A stretch of DNA of 64,000 bases, taken from Thermanaeromonas toyohensis ToBE (GTDB lineage Bacteria; Bacillota; DSM-521; Neomoorellales; Neomoorellaceae). The notes beneath the pieces are model-generated. The model was not told the origin of the DNA, did no database searches, and was given only the letters and a program-made list of their open reading frames with translations. Positions 61,154 to 64,000 of this stretch are shown piece by piece. The position numbers were made by a program, and so were the translations under genes. Every line of letters begins with the position of its first letter. Position 1 is the stretch's first letter. The DNA lies in contig NZ_LT838272.1 in the NCBI RefSeq assembly GCF_900176005.1, positions 2,375,587 through 2,439,586 on the forward strand, in the 5' to 3' direction.

Positions 61154-62020
61154 CTATTGTCTATTGCTAGCCAGAACTCGCGCCAGCTCCACCAGTAACT
61201 CTCTCTCCCTGGTAGTACACCTTTCTAGGAAGGAAAGGATCTCTTGTTTTTCATCGCCCCCCAGTTCAGGCGGTCGCCGATAACGGTTAAGTATCTTTAT
61301 AAAAGATACCAGGCCTCCTATCTCCTCGTCTGTCCAAGAATATAGGAGGTTTACTAACTCCTGTACAGCCGGCCGTTCTAACCCTGGGGGAAGGGCAGGT
61401 TCTTCTTCTTCCATAAGAAAATAACAGCTGGAGACACCTAAAGCTTCGGCCAAGCGGCTTAAGGTGGCTAGGGAAGGTTGAATGCGACCTGTTTCAATCT
61501 GACCAATAAGGCTATGGGAGATACCTACTTGGTCAGCTAATTCTTTCTGAGTAAGTCCCATTTTTTCTCGCAACCGCCTTACCTTACTGCCTAAAGTTTC
61601 ACTCCGTCTTTCTTGTAAAAGGTAGCTGGTGCTAACCTCTAAAGCTGAAGCCAGTTTCTCTAGTGTCTTTAAGGAAGCCGTGGAACGTCCTCTCTCAATT
61701 TCGCTAATATGAGCTAAAGAGACTCCCGACCGACGGCTTAATTCATGTAAGGTAAGACCCTTTTGCTCCCGTAACCGCCGTAACTTACTACCTATACGGG
61801 AGGTCTCCCGTGGGGAAAGGGCATCGTCTTTCTCTTCAAAGTAGCTTACATCTACCCCTAGGATAGAAGCTAACTCAGCCAAGGTAGCCGCAGAAAGGCG
61901 CCGTTTCCCCTCCTCCACCTCTCTCATACAATCCAGGGGAATATCCAGGAGGTCAGCTAATGTCTCCAAAGGCATCCCTCGTTCCTCACGTAGTTGCTTA
62001 AGTTTAGCTCCTACGGACAT
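61154..62020 (-). CDS. Regulator with three tandem XRE helix-turn-helix domains
   Basis: This 288-residue protein has three consecutive XRE/HTH_3 domains at about 5-62 (LKQLREERGMPLETLADLLD), 76-133 (LRRLREQKGLTLHELSRRSG, SLAHISEIERGR) and 143-200 (VRRLREKMGLTQKELADQVG, SHSLIGQIETGR). An acidic linker and a helical C-terminal tail (about 210-285) follow. Tandem tripling of XRE domains on one chain is uncommon. The tail carries no known ligand-binding fold. It lies 25 bp after cbiA in transcription order and may belong to the dsr-cbiA transcript. Confidence 0.85.
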   Translation of the reverse strand: MSVGAKLKQLREERGMPLETLADLLDIPLDCMREVEEGKRRLSAATLAELASILGVDVSYFEEKDDALSPRETSRIGSKLRRLREQKGLTLHELSRRSGVSLAHISEIERGRSTASLKTLEKLASALEVSTSYLLQERRSETLGSKVRRLREKMGLTQKELADQVGISHSLIGQIETGRIQPSLATLSRLAEALGVSSCYFLMEEEEPALPPGLERPAVQELVNLLYSWTDEEIGGLVSFIKILNRYRRPPELGGDEKQEILSFLERCTTRERELLVELARVLASNRQ

Positions 62021-62045
62021 CTCGTTCCTCCTCTTGGAGTTTCCT

Positions 62046-63452
62046 TCACTTTAAAGAGGATATCCCCGACTGTACAGCTACCCAGGATACTAATTTTTCA
62101 GCCCACCCTAGGTGGGCAGGAGCGAAGAGATGGGTATAACTGGCTAGGATCCCTTTATAGAGGAGGCCATCGAATTGGCCATCTATCCCCCAACCCCGCA
62201 CCACCCTATAGGCGAAGTTGACCTTCTCCCTCCGGAGATTGACTACCCGTGAATGGTGAAACTCGTGCCCCTTAACCCCTGCTCCTTCAGCAAAGAAAGG
62301 ATTACCTGGACAGGCTTTTAAGAAAGTGTACCCATGTCCCTGAGGTGTATCTTCCATTTGTACATCTAGAGGCAAGGCTCCCACCATCTCATACCATCGC
62401 TCACCATATTTAATTCGCCTAGCTAGGTACATTAATCCACCACATTCAGCGTAAATAGGCAAACCTTCTTGGGCCGCCCGGCGAATATCCCGTCTTAAGG
62501 AAGAATTTTCTTCCAAGTCACCTGCAAAAATTTCCGGAAACCCTCCTCCGATATATAGCCCGTCCACAGGGGGTAAATTAGCTTCTTTAAGGCTATCGAT
62601 GAAAATCAATTCTGCGCCCGCTTGGGTTAAAGCCTCCAGGTTTTCAGGATAGTAAAAATGAAACACACGATCCCGCACTACTCCTAAACGTACTTTACCC
62701 ACAGGAGCAATGCGCTTAGGTACTTCCTCACAGGTAATGGGCGGGGCTGTCCGGGCAATATCCAAGAGGTGGTCCAGGTCCACGTTAGCCTCTATCGCCG
62801 CCCGGGTAGCTTCCAAAGCCCCATGCAACCTTTCGTTTTCCGCCGCAGGTACCAGCCCCAGATGGCGATCGGGTATCACATAACGCTCGTCTTTAGGCAA
62901 AGCACCTATCACAGGTAAACCTGTGTACTCTTTAATAGCACATCTCAACATCTCTTCATGGCGGGGTCGCGCCACCCGGTTTAAGAGGATACCCGCCAGC
63001 TTAATTCGTGGGTCAAACTGCTTAAAACCCTGAACCAGCGCTGCTGCACTACGGGTCATTCGGGTAGCATCCAAAACTAATACCACCGGAGCTTCCAGAG
63101 CTAGAGCAATCTCGGCCGTACTCCCAGTACCTTTTAAATCCAAACCATCGAATAAACCCATGGCCCCTTCCACTATGGCTAGATCTGCTCCCTGACAACC
63201 TAGGAGAAAGGAATAACGCAACTGTTGAGGAGACATAAAGTATAAATCCAAGTTACGGCACGGTCTCCCAGCAGCCAGGGTTAACCAGCTCGGGTCGATA
63301 TAATCAGGACCCTTCTTGAAGGGTTGTATAGTAAATCCCCTTTTGCCCAGGGCGGCAATCAATCCTAAGGCTACAGTGGTCTTGCCGGATCGGCCATGGG
63401 GGGCGGCCAAAACCACCCGCGGGATAGTAATAGGTATTGTTGGGCTCCTCAA
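62046..63452 (-). CDS. cbiA: Cobyrinate a,c-diamide synthase (CbiA/DsrN type)
   Basis: This glutamine-dependent amidase acts on cobyrinic acid or, in sulfite-reducing bacteria, on siroheme (DsrN). It has the P-loop-like APHGRSGKTTVALGLIAAL, EGAMGLFDGLD, GILLNRVARPRH, PDRHLGLVPA, and the amidotransferase domain with DGLYIGGGFPE, the nucleophile Cys in YAECGGLMYL, and a His in GHEFHHSR. It follows the dsrB-like gene directly. An SD GAGGAG at 63445-63450 points to a start near 63430-63437 at a non-standard codon; TTG 63452 is used here as a conservative start. The upstream extension to 63524 overlaps dsrB. Confidence 0.88.
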   Translation of the reverse strand: MRSPTIPITIPRVVLAAPHGRSGKTTVALGLIAALGKRGFTIQPFKKGPDYIDPSWLTLAAGRPCRNLDLYFMSPQQLRYSFLLGCQGADLAIVEGAMGLFDGLDLKGTGSTAEIALALEAPVVLVLDATRMTRSAAALVQGFKQFDPRIKLAGILLNRVARPRHEEMLRCAIKEYTGLPVIGALPKDERYVIPDRHLGLVPAAENERLHGALEATRAAIEANVDLDHLLDIARTAPPITCEEVPKRIAPVGKVRLGVVRDRVFHFYYPENLEALTQAGAELIFIDSLKEANLPPVDGLYIGGGFPEIFAGDLEENSSLRRDIRRAAQEGLPIYAECGGLMYLARRIKYGERWYEMVGALPLDVQMEDTPQGHGYTFLKACPGNPFFAEGAGVKGHEFHHSRVVNLRREKVNFAYRVVRGWGIDGQFDGLLYKGILASYTHLFAPAHLGWAEKLVSWVAVQSGISSLK

Positions 63453-63453
63453 A

Positions 63454-64000
63454 TTAAAATTTGAAGCGCAGGTTCTGTTTAAAATAGACACCGTTAATAG
63501 AATACTCTCCTTCCTCCAGGGCACTACCTCCTACTGCCTTAAGAAAACGGCCCCATCCTAATCGTTCGACAAAGGCCCCTAACCTTTCTCCCGGGCGTGC
63601 CCCCTTTATCCAGACTTCCAAAATACGGGTTATTTTCTCCTTGATTTCCGTGTAATCAAGGGATTTAATAGGCAAGAAAGGGAAGACCATACCAGCTAAA
63701 GAAGGTGTGGAACCCCCCCGGCCCCCGACCAAGATAGCTGCTCCCCGTTCTCCCTTTAGCTTTATCCCGGTGAGCACTGCCTGCATACATGAGCTGCAGC
63801 GCACACAGCGTTCCAGGTTTATAGTTACTGAAGTTCCTCTAGAAGTAGCTTTAGGCCGGATAGCTTTAGTGGGGCACCAGGAGACAAGTAACCCTATATC
63901 TTCATTAGCTCCTGCCAAAGCCTCATCATCTACCTCAGGAAAGCCCTGATATACCCCGATAATACCGATATCAGCTTCCACTCCTCCCCCACATCCATTG
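63454..64000 (-). CDS. dsrB: Dissimilatory-type sulfite reductase beta subunit, 5' end off window
   Basis: The visible 182 codons match the C-terminal half of DsrB. NGCGGGVEADIGIIGVYQGF and VSWCPTKAIRPK are followed by a ferredoxin insert with ERCVRCSSC, then AILVGGRGG, VFPFLP, GERLGAFVERLGWGRFL and the closing QNLRFKF. The insert lacks the usual fourth Cys-Pro after CxxCxxC. The Cys of WCPT could still complete one cluster. Sulfite is reduced to sulfide or trithionate by DsrAB with siroheme. The downstream cbiA/dsrN neighbour supports this. The frame is open at 64000, so the start and dsrA lie beyond the window. Confidence 0.78.
   Translation of the reverse strand, partial: NGCGGGVEADIGIIGVYQGFPEVDDEALAGANEDIGLLVSWCPTKAIRPKATSRGTSVTINLERCVRCSSCMQAVLTGIKLKGERGAAILVGGRGGSTPSLAGMVFPFLPIKSLDYTEIKEKITRILEVWIKGARPGERLGAFVERLGWGRFLKAVGGSALEEGEYSINGVYFKQNLRFKF

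Overview
The window comes from a thermophilic, spore-forming, anaerobic Firmicute of the Moorella type. This is inferred from gene content, not from a database search. The supporting content is a Gram-positive type IV pilus cluster embedded in shikimate genes, a split mother-cell sigma factor sigK, a three-subunit oxalate oxidoreductase with an oxalate/formate-family carrier, a selenocysteine-containing SelD, and a dissimilatory sulfite reductase followed by a CbiA/DsrN gene. Almost every gene lies on the minus strand.

Left part (1-21.7 kb). Reading in the direction of transcription from high to low coordinates: a bacterial-type glycogen-debranching enzyme, a YqeG-type HAD phosphatase, aroE-aroC-aroK-aroB, then pilB-pilT-pilC, the major pilin, prepilin peptidase, four minor pilin/pilus-tip genes and pilM-pilN-pilO, then tldD-tldE, aroQ and a truncated pepP. 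PilO carries an unusual C-terminal NPCBM-like carbohydrate-binding module.

Centre (22,160-41,619). sigK is cut in two. Its N-terminal half (ending CIENEI) is at 41,615-41,961 and its C-terminal half (starting EILMHLR) is at 21,800-22,159. Between them lies a 19,460-bp sigK-intervening (skin-like) element. Joining the halves at the shared 5-bp core GAAAT restores a 233-residue pro-sigma-K in frame. The element-side flanks rebuild a near-perfect 46-bp attP dyad and the chromosomal flanks rebuild an attB dyad, both centred on the same dinucleotide. The cargo includes: (i) a 4-hydroxyphenylacetate decarboxylase operon (hpdB, hpdC, an MFS carrier, hpdA), with a divergent PocR-LuxR regulator, a histidine kinase and two single-domain receivers; (ii) a SpoIVCA-like large serine recombinase with a 54-codon overlapping upstream ORF; (iii) a group IIC intron inserted just after a transcription terminator; (iv) a HEPN/MNT toxin-antitoxin pair; (v) an agr-type quorum-sensing locus (agrB, agrD, a membrane protein and a Spo0B-type kinase). 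The predicted autoinducing peptide has threonine where the ring-forming cysteine normally lies, and an IS110-family element separates agrB from agrD. A decayed IS3 transposase lies behind the last receiver gene.

Right part (42-64 kb): xanthine phosphoribosyltransferase, a globin-coupled (HemAT-like) sensor, a patatin-like protein, a large beta-helix/SLH surface protein, a gamma-glutamylcyclotransferase-like protein, a ClC channel, a sugar-nucleotide-type epimerase, and an oxalate unit. The oxalate unit is a Cdc48-like AAA ATPase, oxalate oxidoreductase gamma-delta, alpha and beta, then an OFA-family MFS carrier, with a GntR/FCD regulator nearby. A GGTRT-N5-ATACC motif upstream of both gntR and the ATPase gene is a candidate operator. 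Last come selD, a triple-XRE regulator, cbiA/dsrN and the 3' end of a dsrB-like gene cut by the window edge.

No tRNA, rRNA or CRISPR array was recognised. All family assignments rest on motif recognition by eye.
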